This document shows, piece after piece, positions 1 through 8,294 of a stretch of 64,000 bases of DNA. Below the pieces are notes generated by a model. It did no database searches. It was not told the origin of the DNA and worked only from the letters and a program-made list of their open reading frames with translations. Position numbers and translations under genes: made by a program. How positions within the stretch are numbered: position 1 is the stretch's first letter; the number at the start of each line of letters is the position of its first letter. Source of the DNA: Saccharibacillus sp. CPCC 101409 (GTDB taxonomy: Bacteria > Bacillota > Bacilli > Paenibacillales > Paenibacillaceae); the NCBI RefSeq assembly GCF_030518235.1, contig NZ_JAULSA010000009.1, positions 1 through 64,000 of the forward strand, written 5' to 3'.

Positions 1-60
1 GGAGGTGGACGCGCAGCAATGCGTGGAGCTGACCAGTACTAATCGGTCGAGGGCTTATCC
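1..60 (+). rRNA. 23S rRNA, 3' end (partial)
   Basis: The bases match the conserved 3' terminus of Bacillota 23S rRNA (ACCAGTACTAATCGGTC followed by GAGGGCTTATCC). The window therefore opens inside the last part of an rrn operon transcribed rightwards. The exact mature end is estimated to within a few bases. A spacer of about 157 bases without a tRNA gene separates it from 5S. Confidence 0.93.
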
Positions 61-217
61 TCCCGACTTTTCAACAGAAAAGTCACTTCGATGACGCGAA
101 GAGATCGTTTCGGATCCGGTTTTCAAGGTGCAAACCTTGTATGTAGAAATTTGATTCGCTTTGCCCGAAGGGGTCCGCGATTCAAATTCCTGTTCCAGCT
201 TACTGTGTAAGCTTAGG

Positions 218-334
218 TTTGGTGTTGACGGCGGAGGGGTTCCACACGTTCCCATCTCGAACACGACCGTTAAGCCCTCCAGCGCCGATGGTACTTGGAC
301 CGCAGGGTCCCGGGAGAGTAGGACGACGCCAAGC
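218..334 (+). rRNA. rrf: 5S rRNA
   Basis: A 117-base segment beginning TTTGGTG and ending CGCCAAGC, whose ends pair to form helix I. The internal CCCATCTCGAACACG and the GGGAGAGTAGGACG stretch are typical of 5S rRNA. Length and position, about 157 bases after 23S, fit a 16S-23S-5S operon. It is followed at once by a strong terminator. Confidence 0.95.
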
Positions 335-341
335 GAGCAGA

Positions 342-378
342 AAAAGCCTTTACCGCGCATAACGGTGAAGGCTTTTTT
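342..378 (+). terminator. Rho-independent terminator of the rRNA operon
   Basis: AAGCCTTTACCG and CGGTGAAGGCTT pair as a 12-bp stem with one G-T wobble around a short loop, followed by a run of T. It lies 8 bases after 5S. Confidence 0.9.
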
Positions 379-379
379 G

Positions 380-1082
380 TGTATGCAAGAAAAAAGTCCG
401 GCTTAAGTGGAAGAAAGGTATCAGGGTTGTAGAAAGAAGACATAACGAAAGAATCGAGTCTAAGGAAAGGTCATGACCGATCCGTAAGCGGACTATCCGA
501 CCGCTCTTTTACCGCTCTTAATCTTCAAGATCTTCCGCCCTTAAGCCTTCATAGCCGGCAAAGCCGCTATCCGCTTGTCCAGGCGCGAGGCGAAGCGCGC
601 CGCTTAAGGCCCCAGGCCGTCCGGCTCTGACCGCTCAAGCGCCGGGAGGCTTGAGCGGCTTTCCCGCCTCGTCCCGGGAGCTGGCCCGTTCCGATTGGAG
701 CGACTTTGGCTTTCCTCCCCCTTCCTCTAAACGGTTTTAGTTCAATGAAAGGTGAGGAAAACAAGCGGAGTCGGAAATCGGAACGGGCCAGCGACCCAGC
801 GGCCCCTCAAGCCCTTGGACTTTTTCCGCCCCCATATAGTAGAATGGAGGCTGGGTCTAAAAAAGACCGGCTTAAAAGCCGATACATATATCATAGGGCT
901 TTTTCGAAACAGCAAAATATAACGGCTTTCTCCGCGATACCCGCTTCTTCTCAATAATCGTGAGCGATCGGCATACCCTGCATAATCGTATTTTACAAAG
1001 CTTCGTATAAGCTGACAACTTCGCTCAACCACTTCGAACGATGGGAAAGATCGATCAAATACAACCATCCGGGAGGTACGTT
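380..1082. other. Gene-free region between rRNA operon and first CDS
   Basis: About 700 bases with open frames on both strands but none with a ribosome binding site or a recognisable protein. It holds a perfect 10-bp hairpin at 631-658 (CCGCTCAAGC/GCTTGAGCGG, 8-base loop) and a longer 16-bp inverted repeat at 681-791. Two small stems follow near 853-880. No clear promoter could be fixed for the gene at 1083. Confidence 0.6.
681..791. repeat. Long inverted repeat, 16-bp perfect arms
   Basis: CTGGCCCGTTCCGATT at 681-696 is perfectly complementary to AATCGGAACGGGCCAG at 776-791. Inside, TTTCCTC pairs with GAGGAAA and GACT with AGTC, so about 110 bases could fold as one interrupted hairpin. There is no T-run, so it is not a simple terminator. 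It could be a structured RNA or a remnant of a small repeat element. Confidence 0.6.
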
Positions 1083-2744
1083 TTGGCTAAACATAAATTT
1101 TTGACCGGGTTCATGGCATTGTCTTTAGGATTAAGTATCGGCGTAACATTAGGAAATTCCGCAGAAGCGGCAGCCGCTGCGCAAACTTATTCGGCTTTGG
1201 CCGGATTCAGCAGCAGCGCACAGGGAGCCAATCAATGGCAGTATGAAAAATTGTCCGGGACTGCATTTTTGGATCTGGTTTACGATCAGAATCGGAAAGC
1301 TTGGGCCGGCGCTTCGGGCTACCCGTGGGTTTCCGCTACGGCAATGCATCCGGATCAGAATTTCGATGCCGTCCGTAAATGGACTTCGCCCGATAAAGGC
1401 ACTGTAACGATCTCCGGCAGCGTGCAAAAAGGAAGCGCCGAAGGAGACGGAATTGTCGCTGCAATCCAAAAAGATAACGTAAAGCTGTGGAGTTCGACGA
1501 TTACCGGCACAACGGCCGTTTCGCCGAGCGGAGTCGGTTCGGTGCCGGTGGAAGCCGGTACGGAGATTTCGTTTATCGTAAACAAACGCGGCAACATGAA
1601 CAACGATCATACGTTATGGGAACCGACTATCCGCTATACAGCCGCTTCGGGCAGTACGGGATCGGTGTCTGCCGCGGCGGCCGACTCGCCGGTCTCTGCG
1701 CCGAAAGCCAAAGCTTCATCCGCTGCCTCGGTTTCGGTATTGGATTACGGAGCGGTGCCCAACGATTCGACTGACGATTATCCGGCTTTCGTCGCGGCGA
1801 TCGACGCAGCCAAAACGCAGGGGAAGACCGTATCCATACCGGCAGGGAATTTTATCTTGAGCGATATTCTGACTCTCGACAGCGTGAACGTGCAGGGAGC
1901 CGGCAAATTCCTGACTACTCTGACTTCAACCGATCCCAAAAGAGGCTCGATCGATCTCAAAGGCGACGGCGTCAAACTCGGCGGACTGAAGCATGTGTAT
2001 AAGACAACCGTTTCCCGGGGAGACGGAGCCAACGAAAAAAACAGCATTACCGTGCGCGGCGCCAAAAATTTTACAATCGACAACGTCTGTGTAAGCAAAT
2101 CCAGCACGGCGGGCATTATGGTAACGTACGGTTCGACCAACGGGAAAGTCACCAACAATACGGTGGATTCCACCGGCGCGGACGGGATTCATATTACCGG
2201 AGGCAGCAGTTACATTACGGTGGAAAACAACGAAGTGCGCAAAGCGGGAGACGATACCATTGCGGTTGTAAGTTATATCGACAGCGACGCACGGCCTGCT
2301 CATCATATTACCATTCGTAAAAACGATGTGGGATACGGTTCGAAAGCCAGAGGAATTGCGGTAGTAGGCGGAATCGATGTGCTGATTACCGGCAATTCCG
2401 TAAAAGACACCAATATGGCAGGCGTTTATATCGCGGTGGAAGCTTCCTACAACACCCGAAACGTCGACCGGGTCACGGTATCGAATAACGTGATCGATCA
2501 TGCGGGTATCGCGGAGCCTCAGAACCATCCGAATGTGCTGGTCTATGCTTCGCAGGGAATGATCGACAATGTCGTATTCAGCAAAAATACGATCAAAAAC
2601 GCGGCGCATCGGGGTATTGGAGTATGGGGAGAAGGTACGATCAAAACCGTAACGTTTGAAGGAAATACGCTGATCAATCGTATCGGCGCTTCGACTGTTT
2701 TTTCCAAAGGCAATATCAAATTGAGCAACAACATAGGTTTTTAA
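1083..2744 (+). CDS. Secreted right-handed parallel beta-helix protein (pectate-lyase-like)
   Basis: 553 aa. The TTG at 1083 is chosen over an ATG at 1041 because GGGAGGT lies 5 bases before it and the protein then begins with a classic signal peptide (MAKHKF, hydrophobic stretch, cleavage near AEAAA at about residue 30). Residues about 35-190 form a beta-sandwich-like module resembling carbohydrate-binding domains appended to glycosidases. A Thr/Ser/Ala linker follows, then from about 215 to the end a Pectate_lyase_3-type beta-helix with repeated turns such as GADGIHIT and GDDTIAVVSY. It is a paralogue of the next gene; both end in NIGF. Probably extracellular and acting on polysaccharide as lyase, hydrolase or epimerase. 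Catalytic residues cannot be assigned by eye. Confidence 0.8.
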   Translation: MAKHKFLTGFMALSLGLSIGVTLGNSAEAAAAAQTYSALAGFSSSAQGANQWQYEKLSGTAFLDLVYDQNRKAWAGASGYPWVSATAMHPDQNFDAVRKWTSPDKGTVTISGSVQKGSAEGDGIVAAIQKDNVKLWSSTITGTTAVSPSGVGSVPVEAGTEISFIVNKRGNMNNDHTLWEPTIRYTAASGSTGSVSAAAADSPVSAPKAKASSAASVSVLDYGAVPNDSTDDYPAFVAAIDAAKTQGKTVSIPAGNFILSDILTLDSVNVQGAGKFLTTLTSTDPKRGSIDLKGDGVKLGGLKHVYKTTVSRGDGANEKNSITVRGAKNFTIDNVCVSKSSTAGIMVTYGSTNGKVTNNTVDSTGADGIHITGGSSYITVENNEVRKAGDDTIAVVSYIDSDARPAHHITIRKNDVGYGSKARGIAVVGGIDVLITGNSVKDTNMAGVYIAVEASYNTRNVDRVTVSNNVIDHAGIAEPQNHPNVLVYASQGMIDNVVFSKNTIKNAAHRGIGVWGEGTIKTVTFEGNTLINRIGASTVFSKGNIKLSNNIGF

Positions 2745-2768
2745 AAAAAGAAACGCATTACAAGCGAG

Positions 2769-2806
2769 AAGCGGATACCGGGTATAAATCGGTGTCCGCT
2801 TTTTCT
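2769..2806 (+). terminator. Rho-independent terminator
   Basis: AAGCGGATACCG (2769-2780) pairs with CGGTGTCCGCTT (2790-2801), with one wobble, followed by TTTTCT. It separates the two beta-helix genes into different transcripts. Confidence 0.85.
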
Positions 2807-2991
2807 ATTTATCGATTCCTTTTGGTTGAGGAATGAGTATGCTGTTTATATGTATCTATACTCGTTTAACCGCATTGGGTAGAATTGAAACAGAAAAGTA
2901 CAAATTTGAAATGCAGCGGCGCCGCGTTATATGCTTGAGAACGGAGTGGCGAAATTAAAGAGACAAATTCGAATGGAGAACGGAGGAACCT

Positions 2992-4176
2992 ATGAACAAT
3001 CGAAGGCTCAACAAACGAATATGGTGGATTGTGGCGGTTGTCGTTGCGGCTGCAGCCGCGCTCGCGATCTGGAGAGGAGCTGCGTTTATGAATAATAAAC
3101 CGGCTGAAGAAGCAGGCGAAGAAGCGGTCAAACAAACCGAACCCGTGCCGATTCCGGAAGACGCGATCTCGGTTGCGGACAGCGGAGCGACGGCGGACGA
3201 CGATACGGACGACTTCGATGCGATCCAATCGGCGATCGACCAGGCGGCCGAATCCGGCAAAGCCGTTTATGTGCCCGCGGGCAATTATCGGTTGAGCAAA
3301 ATTTTGGTTGTAAAAGGAGTCAGCCTGCTCGGCGACGGCGCGGACCAGTCTATTCTGACTTCCACCAACCCGGAAAACGGCTCGATCGATATCGAAGGAG
3401 ACGGAGTCGTATTGAGCGGATTCGCTCATGTATACGAGACGACGGTTGAAAGAGGCGACGGCGCAAACGATAAGAACAGCATTACCGTACGCGGCGCGAC
3501 CAACTTCAAAATTCAGAATATTCGGATCGACAAATCGAGCACGGCAGGCATTTTTGTCGGTTATCAATCGAAAGACGGTGTGATTCAAAGCAATGTCCTC
3601 GAACGCACCGGGGCCGACGGGATACATATTACCGACGGAAGCAGCGGAATTCTGGTTGAGAACAATACGGTCAAAGAAGCCGGAGACGATACGATCGCCG
3701 TAGTCAGCTATGAAGAGAATCCGGCAACCTCGAGCGATGTTACGATTCGCGGCAACGATGTCGGTTATAACTCCAAAGCGCGCGGCATCTCCGTTGTGGG
3801 CGGGGAAAATGTGAAGATCGAGAATAACCGGATTTACAATACGGAGATGGCGGGGATTTATATTTCCGTGGAAAAAGAATGGGAAACACGCAACGTGAAG
3901 AATATTACGGTGACCGGCAATACGGTCGATCATACGGGGACGCGGCTTACCGCCGAGCATCCGAACGTACTGGTTTATGCGTCCCAGGGGAAAATCGACG
4001 AGGTGACGTTTAACAATAATACCATCACCGATTCCGTACACGGAGGCATTGGCGTCTGGGGCAGCGGGGATATAGGCAATATTTATTTCGATGCCAACAA
4101 ACTGGAAAACACTCAAGGATTGGCAACTAATTTCAAGAGTGGAAAAATCCATTCCGAAGACAACATCGGTTTTTAA
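2992..4176 (+). CDS. Membrane-anchored parallel beta-helix protein, paralogue of the upstream gene
   Basis: 394 aa; GGAGG lies 5 bases before the ATG. The N terminus is basic (MNNRRLNKR), followed by one hydrophobic segment at about 11-30 without a clear cleavage site, so it is probably an uncleaved anchor. After a Glu-rich linker, residues about 55-394 form a beta-helix opening with the DDDTDDFDAIQSAI pattern seen in Pectate_lyase_3 proteins. The helix is close to that of the upstream protein: GADGIHIT, DDTIAVVSY, HPNVLVYASQG and the final DNIGF are shared. It lacks the beta-sandwich module of its neighbour. Role inferred: surface-bound processing of a polysaccharide, perhaps the product of the locus downstream. 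Confidence 0.8.
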   Translation: MNNRRLNKRIWWIVAVVVAAAAALAIWRGAAFMNNKPAEEAGEEAVKQTEPVPIPEDAISVADSGATADDDTDDFDAIQSAIDQAAESGKAVYVPAGNYRLSKILVVKGVSLLGDGADQSILTSTNPENGSIDIEGDGVVLSGFAHVYETTVERGDGANDKNSITVRGATNFKIQNIRIDKSSTAGIFVGYQSKDGVIQSNVLERTGADGIHITDGSSGILVENNTVKEAGDDTIAVVSYEENPATSSDVTIRGNDVGYNSKARGISVVGGENVKIENNRIYNTEMAGIYISVEKEWETRNVKNITVTGNTVDHTGTRLTAEHPNVLVYASQGKIDEVTFNNNTITDSVHGGIGVWGSGDIGNIYFDANKLENTQGLATNFKSGKIHSEDNIGF

Positions 4177-4186
4177 GCAGCAAAAA

Positions 4187-4218
4187 GAAGCCCAGGTCAG
4201 AGACCAGGCTTCTTTTTT
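4187..4218 (+). terminator. Rho-independent terminator
   Basis: GAAGCC...GGTC and GACC...GGCTTC pair with one bulge, followed by TTTTTT. It ends the transcript of the anchored beta-helix gene. Confidence 0.85.
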
Positions 4219-4254
4219 ATAATTTTCGCTTGCTGTCTATGCGAAAATGGTTAT

Positions 4255-4291
4255 AAATACCTATTTTTTTGGATGAAAAAAATAGGTATTT
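4255..4291. repeat. Perfect 16-bp AT-rich inverted repeat
   Basis: AAATACCTATTTTTTT (4255-4270) and its exact complement AAAAAAATAGGTATTT (4276-4291) flank the 5-base loop GGATG. It lies about 35 bases after a strong terminator. It could be a backup bidirectional terminator or an operator. Confidence 0.7.
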
Positions 4292-4633
4292 AGGTCTAAA
4301 AACATGCCAAAAAAACCGAATTTGATTCAAGCGAAAAAGGGCGGTTTATAAACTTACATCTCATCGAAAAGTGCTGCGGCAGGGTCAGGCGGGAATACAT
4401 GCTTGCTTCGAAAGTGTGAAACAGCCGGTTATATCCGCATTTGACAAAGCCGTTTACTTACCGAGCCATACCTGCTGAACAGAATTGCACTGCGAAGGGA
4501 GTTGATCATTATTTTAAAAGGCGTACATAACAAGCAAGGTTGGTACAGGATCGCTTTGGCGTAAATGGGACTGCCACGACGATGAACTCCCTTTTCACGG
4601 CAAAAAAAGCAGCGATTCATTTTTAGTATTGTT

Positions 4634-4699
4634 AATTTTGAAAATGCAATGACTTTCCGAAAACATTTGCAAGTCGTGTTAAGTTTCATTTTCAAAATT
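4634..4699. promoter_or_regulatory. 13-bp inverted repeat upstream of the polysaccharide operon (candidate operator)
   Basis: AATTTTGAAAATG (4634-4646) and CATTTTCAAAATT (4687-4699) are perfect complements 40 bases apart. They end just upstream of a possible -35 element at 4702. Each half also contains a shorter internal dyad (TTTTGAAAA). The spacing of about five helical turns between half-site centres would suit a looped regulator. Function is inferred. Confidence 0.5.
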
Positions 4700-4701
4700 G
4701 C

Positions 4702-4732
4702 TTGGCTTAATCGGCTGCACCGGTTTTATAAG
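4702..4732 (+). promoter_or_regulatory. Candidate promoter of the polysaccharide operon
   Basis: TTGGCT (4702-4707) and TATAAG (4727-4732) with a 19-base spacer. The -10 matches 5 of 6 consensus positions, but the spacer is long. A TTGACA at 4758 has no convincing -10 partner. Confidence 0.3.
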
Positions 4733-4816
4733 CAGTAGGATCTCGCGTGCCTGATGCTTGACATTCATGGCTGCGCAGCGGTCATATCATCATTTATAAC
4801 GACGGAGGGATCGTAT

Positions 4817-5569
4817 ATGGAATTGAAAGAATATTTGAGCGTAATCGTAAAAAGATGGTGGGTGCTGGCGCTGACGGTGCTGCTGTGCTTCGCCGCCGCT
4901 ATCGCCTACAACACCAAGTACCAGCCGATGTACCGCGCTTCGGTGGATCTGATCGTCAACGAGCCGTCGCTGACCAGCACGGGCCAGGCGCAGGTCGATT
5001 CCAACTCGATCGAAGCCAATTTGAAGCTCATCAATACGTACAAAAAAATCATTAATTCCGACGCGATTACGAAGATTGTAGCGGAACGCCATCCGGAATT
5101 GAACCTGACGTCGAGCCAGATCAGCAATAAGCTGATGATCGATTCGACGCAGAATACCCAGGTCATCAACGTGGCGGTCCTGGATGCCAGTTACGAAAAA
5201 GCGGCTACGCTTGCCAATTCGACCGGCAACGTATTTATCGACCAGATTCCGGAAATCATGCAGCTGAACAACGTGGCGGTACTCAATGCGGCCGATTCGA
5301 GCCTGAATCCCGAACCGGTCAACGATCACCGTCAAATGGTACTTGCGCTTGCGCTGATTATCGGACTGCTGCTCGGCTTCGGTATCATTTTCCTGATCGA
5401 GTACCTCGACGATTCCGTTAAAACGGAGCTGGATGTCGAGCATGCGATCGGCGTTCCGGTGCTGGCCCGAATCGATCGAATCGCCAAAAGCGATCTGAGA
5501 AACCAGCATGCGAACGATGCGGGTCAAGAGGAACCGGCCGTACTGCGCCCTGCCAATGAGCAGAGATAA
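4817..5569 (+). CDS. Wzz/CapA-type chain-length and BY-kinase adaptor protein
   Basis: 250 aa, starting at the ATG after GGAGGG; an in-frame ATG at 4754 has no binding site. Layout is typical of Wzz-domain proteins of Gram-positive capsule loci: MELKEYLSVIVKRWW cytoplasmic lead, membrane segment at about 14-31, an extracytoplasmic domain, a second membrane segment at about 190-210 and a short cytoplasmic tail (LIEYLDDSVKTELDVE) of the kind that activates BY-kinases. It sets polymer length and partners the kinase encoded two genes on. It is the first gene of a 15-gene same-strand run. Unusually, a glycosyltransferase gene separates it from its kinase. Confidence 0.9.
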   Translation: MELKEYLSVIVKRWWVLALTVLLCFAAAIAYNTKYQPMYRASVDLIVNEPSLTSTGQAQVDSNSIEANLKLINTYKKIINSDAITKIVAERHPELNLTSSQISNKLMIDSTQNTQVINVAVLDASYEKAATLANSTGNVFIDQIPEIMQLNNVAVLNAADSSLNPEPVNDHRQMVLALALIIGLLLGFGIIFLIEYLDDSVKTELDVEHAIGVPVLARIDRIAKSDLRNQHANDAGQEEPAVLRPANEQR

Positions 5570-5580
5570 CAGAGGCAACT

Positions 5581-6804
5581 ATGAAGCTGATCAAACCCGA
5601 ACTTCCCGTTCTCATCTACCGTGATCAGATCCTTCCGCCTTCTGAGACCTTTATCAAAAGTCAGGCCGAGCGCTTCGAGTCCTTCCATTCTTACTTTATG
5701 GGCTCGCGTCTCGTGCCGGGACTGCAGATCGAGGCCGATAAACAAATCATTATTAACACCGGAGGCGTATCGGGCCGCCGGAAAGAGCTTGAATTCAAAC
5801 TCATGGGACCGGGCCGCGGGCTTACCCGCCGGCTTAAAGCGATTCAGCCCAAACTGATTCATGCCCATTTCGGACCCGAAGGTTGTCTGGCGATGCCGAT
5901 TGCCGAAAAGTTGAATATTCCGCTGATTGTTACTTTTCACGGATACGATGCAACCACCAAAGACGAGTATGCAAGAAAATCGTATTACACACACCGTAAC
6001 TACCTCAAGCAAAGACCGAAGCTCCAGCGCAAAGGCGACCTTTTTATTGCAGTCTCCGACTTTATCCGCAGCAAACTGATTAGTCAGGGTTATCCTCCCG
6101 AGAAAGTGATTCGGCATTATATCGGAGTCAATCTGGAGGCGTTCAAGCCCGATTTGACTCTGCCGCGAGAAAACGTGGTGCTGTTCGTCGGACGCCTGGT
6201 CGAAGTGAAAGGCTGCGCTTATCTGATCGAAGCCATGGCCGACGTACAGAAGAATCATCCGGAAGCCGAACTTGTCGTGATCGGAGACGGACCGCTTCGC
6301 GCCGAACTGGAACAAAAAGCGGCGTCGACGCTGAAAAGTTACCGGTTTCTCGGTACACAGCCGCATTCGGTCGTACGGGAATGGATGAATAAAGCGAAAG
6401 TATTCAGCGTTCCGAGCATACGCGCCGAAAGCGGAGCCGAAGAAGGGCTTGGCATGGTATTTCTGGAAGCCGCCGCTATGGGCATGCCGGTTGTCAGCTT
6501 CGCCACGGGAGGAATTCCGGAAGCGGTCGAACATGGCAGAAGCGGTTTGCTGGCCGAAGAAAGAGATGCGGAAGGACTCGGTTCCCATATTCTCAATCTG
6601 CTGGAAGACGAACAAATGTGGCGGTCTTTCAGCGAATACGGACAGGCGAGAGTGAGCAGTCAATTCGATCTGTACGAGCAGACTCGAAAAATGGAAGACC
6701 TGTACAAAATGGTCATTTCCAAACAGATGGACGGCAGCGTCGAAGAGCGGGTGCGCATCGAAAAGATGAAACCGCCGATTGCCGAAACCCATCATGTTCT
6801 TTGA
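5581..6804 (+). CDS. Glycosyltransferase family 4 (WcaL/AmsK-like)
   Basis: 407 aa, 11 bases after the chain-length gene with a weak binding site (AGAGGC). The N-terminal Rossmann domain contains the IHAHFGPEG and VTFHGYDAT motifs. The C-terminal GT-B domain has LFVGRLVEVKGCAYLI and the EESGAEEG-type nucleotide-sugar site, seen as AESGAEEGLGMVFLEAAAMG near residue 285. These are retaining GT4 hallmarks, and the N-terminal SETFIKSQ resembles colanic-acid/amylovoran transferases. It probably adds one sugar to the lipid-linked repeat at the inner face of the membrane. Donor and linkage cannot be told from sequence alone. Confidence 0.85.
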   Translation: MKLIKPELPVLIYRDQILPPSETFIKSQAERFESFHSYFMGSRLVPGLQIEADKQIIINTGGVSGRRKELEFKLMGPGRGLTRRLKAIQPKLIHAHFGPEGCLAMPIAEKLNIPLIVTFHGYDATTKDEYARKSYYTHRNYLKQRPKLQRKGDLFIAVSDFIRSKLISQGYPPEKVIRHYIGVNLEAFKPDLTLPRENVVLFVGRLVEVKGCAYLIEAMADVQKNHPEAELVVIGDGPLRAELEQKAASTLKSYRFLGTQPHSVVREWMNKAKVFSVPSIRAESGAEEGLGMVFLEAAAMGMPVVSFATGGIPEAVEHGRSGLLAEERDAEGLGSHILNLLEDEQMWRSFSEYGQARVSSQFDLYEQTRKMEDLYKMVISKQMDGSVEERVRIEKMKPPIAETHHVL

Positions 6805-6849
6805 ATAAAGCTTGACTCAATCCTAAAGAAAAGGCAGGCGATGTGATCG

Positions 6850-7491
6850 ATGACTAGAGCGATGAGCAGCGGCACCTATCTGGTAGCCAACAAAAATTCG
6901 GGAGCGGAGGCATCGGAATCCTACCGGACGCTGCGAACCAATATCCGTTTCTCTTCCATGGGGCGTTCTTCCAAAGTCCTGCTGGTCACCTCCGCCAAAG
7001 GCGCGGAAGGCAAAACGACCACGGCGACCAATCTTGCGGTTTCTTACGCGCAGGAAAGCAAAAAAGTACTGCTGATCGACGGCAATCTGCGCAATCCTTC
7101 GCTTCAGCAGGTGTTTCCGCGGGCGCGCAAGCAGGGTTTGACGGATGTGCTGACCGGACAGTGCGAGATCGAATCCGCGATTACGAAGACCGCGATTGCC
7201 AATCTGTCGGTGCTGACCGCCGGAACGCTGCCGCCGAATCCTTCGGAAATTCTCGGTTCGGAGCGGATGCAGGCGCTTTTGCAGGAAGTGGGTTCGTTTT
7301 ACGATGTGGTGCTGATCGATTCGCCGGCCGCGCTGTCCGTATCGGATGCGCAGATTCTCGGAACGATGGTTGACGGAGTCGTGCTTGTAGCCAACCAGGG
7401 CAAAGTATCGAAAGATTCGCTCAAAAAAGTGAAGCGGGGGATGGACCACGTCAACGCTCATATTCTGGGCGTAGTGCTGAACAACGCGTAA
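6850..7491 (+). CDS. CpsD/CapB-type BY-kinase, lacking the usual C-terminal tyrosine cluster
   Basis: 213 aa. Walker A is SAKGAEGKTT (48-57), Walker A' is IDGNLRNP (about 76-83) and Walker B is VVLIDSP. This is the cytoplasmic bacterial tyrosine-kinase fold that works with the Wzz-type adaptor to control polymer export. Two features are unusual. The protein ends LGVVLNNA with no tyrosine in its last 35 residues, whereas most family members carry a Tyr-rich tail. In Walker A' the second acidic residue of the usual D-A/G-D pattern is Asn79. Regulation by autophosphorylation may therefore be altered. No PHP-type tyrosine phosphatase gene is present in the locus. Confidence 0.87.
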   Translation: MTRAMSSGTYLVANKNSGAEASESYRTLRTNIRFSSMGRSSKVLLVTSAKGAEGKTTTATNLAVSYAQESKKVLLIDGNLRNPSLQQVFPRARKQGLTDVLTGQCEIESAITKTAIANLSVLTAGTLPPNPSEILGSERMQALLQEVGSFYDVVLIDSPAALSVSDAQILGTMVDGVVLVANQGKVSKDSLKKVKRGMDHVNAHILGVVLNNA

Positions 7492-7540
7492 ATTGCCGGC
7501 TCGACATCCGCAGACATCCAAGATAAATGGAGGGGAAACC

Positions 7541-8233
7541 ATGAGTGTAGCCAACAACGATGCCGAAGCGACGGAATACAACGAAGTAGCTTTCAGAAAC
7601 CTGACATGGAACAGAGGGCTTTTATTCAATGTCACCAAACGCAGCATAGATCTGGTTTCTTCGCTGATCGGGCTGATTCTGCTGTCGCCGGTATTCCTGG
7701 TGCTGGCGATCCTGATCAAAGTCGAAGACCCGAAAGGCCCTGTTTTTTTCAAGCAGAAGCGGTTCGGAAAAAACTCGAATATGTTCAATATTTACAAGTT
7801 CCGCTCGATGGCCACCAATGCCGAGCAGCGGCTTAAAGAAGACAAAGCGCTGTACGACAAGTACGTCGCCAACAACTACAAGCTGGAGCCGGACGAAGAT
7901 CCGCGTATTACCAAGATCGGTAAATTCCTGCGCAAAAGCAGCCTGGACGAACTGCCGCAGCTGCTGAACGTGCTGAAAAGCGAAATGAGTCTGGTCGGGC
8001 CGCGCCCGATCGTCGCCCAGGAACTCAAAGAATACAAGGACAGAAAAGACGACCTGCTGTCGGTCAAACCCGGTGTAACGGGCTACTGGCAGGTTAGCGG
8101 ACGCAGCGATGTCGGCTATCCGGAACGCGTCGATCTGGAACTGTTCTATGTATATCACCGTACGATCTGGCTCGATATCCGGATTTTGTTTGCTACCGTC
8201 GTGAGTGTTCTGCTCAAAAGAGGCGCCTATTAA
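7541..8233 (+). CDS. Undecaprenyl-phosphate sugar-1-phosphate transferase (priming transferase)
   Basis: 230 aa; the ATG preceded by TGGAGGGG is chosen over an upstream ATG at 7493. One hydrophobic hairpin lies at about 38-60, followed by the PF02397 catalytic region: [17 protein letters not shown], the acidic [12 protein letters not shown] motif, SLVGPRP and [13 protein letters not shown]. These are the signatures of monotopic phosphosugar transferases that start repeat-unit assembly on undecaprenyl phosphate. At 230 aa it is the short form without the extra N-terminal membrane domain of WbaP/WcaJ. It is probably the committed step of the pathway. The sugar transferred, glucose or galactose for example, is not predictable here. 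Confidence 0.92.
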   Translation: MSVANNDAEATEYNEVAFRNLTWNRGLLFNVTKRSIDLVSSLIGLILLSPVFLVLAILIKVEDPKGPVFFKQKRFGKNSNMFNIYKFRSMATNAEQRLKEDKALYDKYVANNYKLEPDEDPRITKIGKFLRKSSLDELPQLLNVLKSEMSLVGPRPIVAQELKEYKDRKDDLLSVKPGVTGYWQVSGRSDVGYPERVDLELFYVYHRTIWLDIRILFATVVSVLLKRGAY

Positions 8234-8294
8234 GCCGCCTCGCGGCGGCGTGCGGGCCAAACTTATTCCATACACGGGGAAAGGATGAATCCGA

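Larger units (their letters stand above)
4219..4816. other. Regulatory region ahead of the polysaccharide locus
   Basis: About 600 AT-rich bases without a credible gene. It holds a small dyad (ATTTTCGC/GCGAAAAT, 4222-4248), a 16-bp AT-rich inverted repeat (4255-4291), a 13-bp inverted repeat (4634-4699) and a candidate promoter just before the first gene. A 267-base minus-strand open frame here has no ribosome binding site and no family resemblance. Confidence 0.6.

Noticed and set aside
61-217. tRNA gene in the 23S-5S spacer
   Set aside because: No cloverleaf, no GGTTCGAATCC-type T-arm and no CCA end are visible.
4429-4695. 88-codon minus-strand frame upstream of the polysaccharide operon
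   Set aside because: No binding site, Cys/Phe-rich random composition, and it covers the 13-bp inverted repeat.
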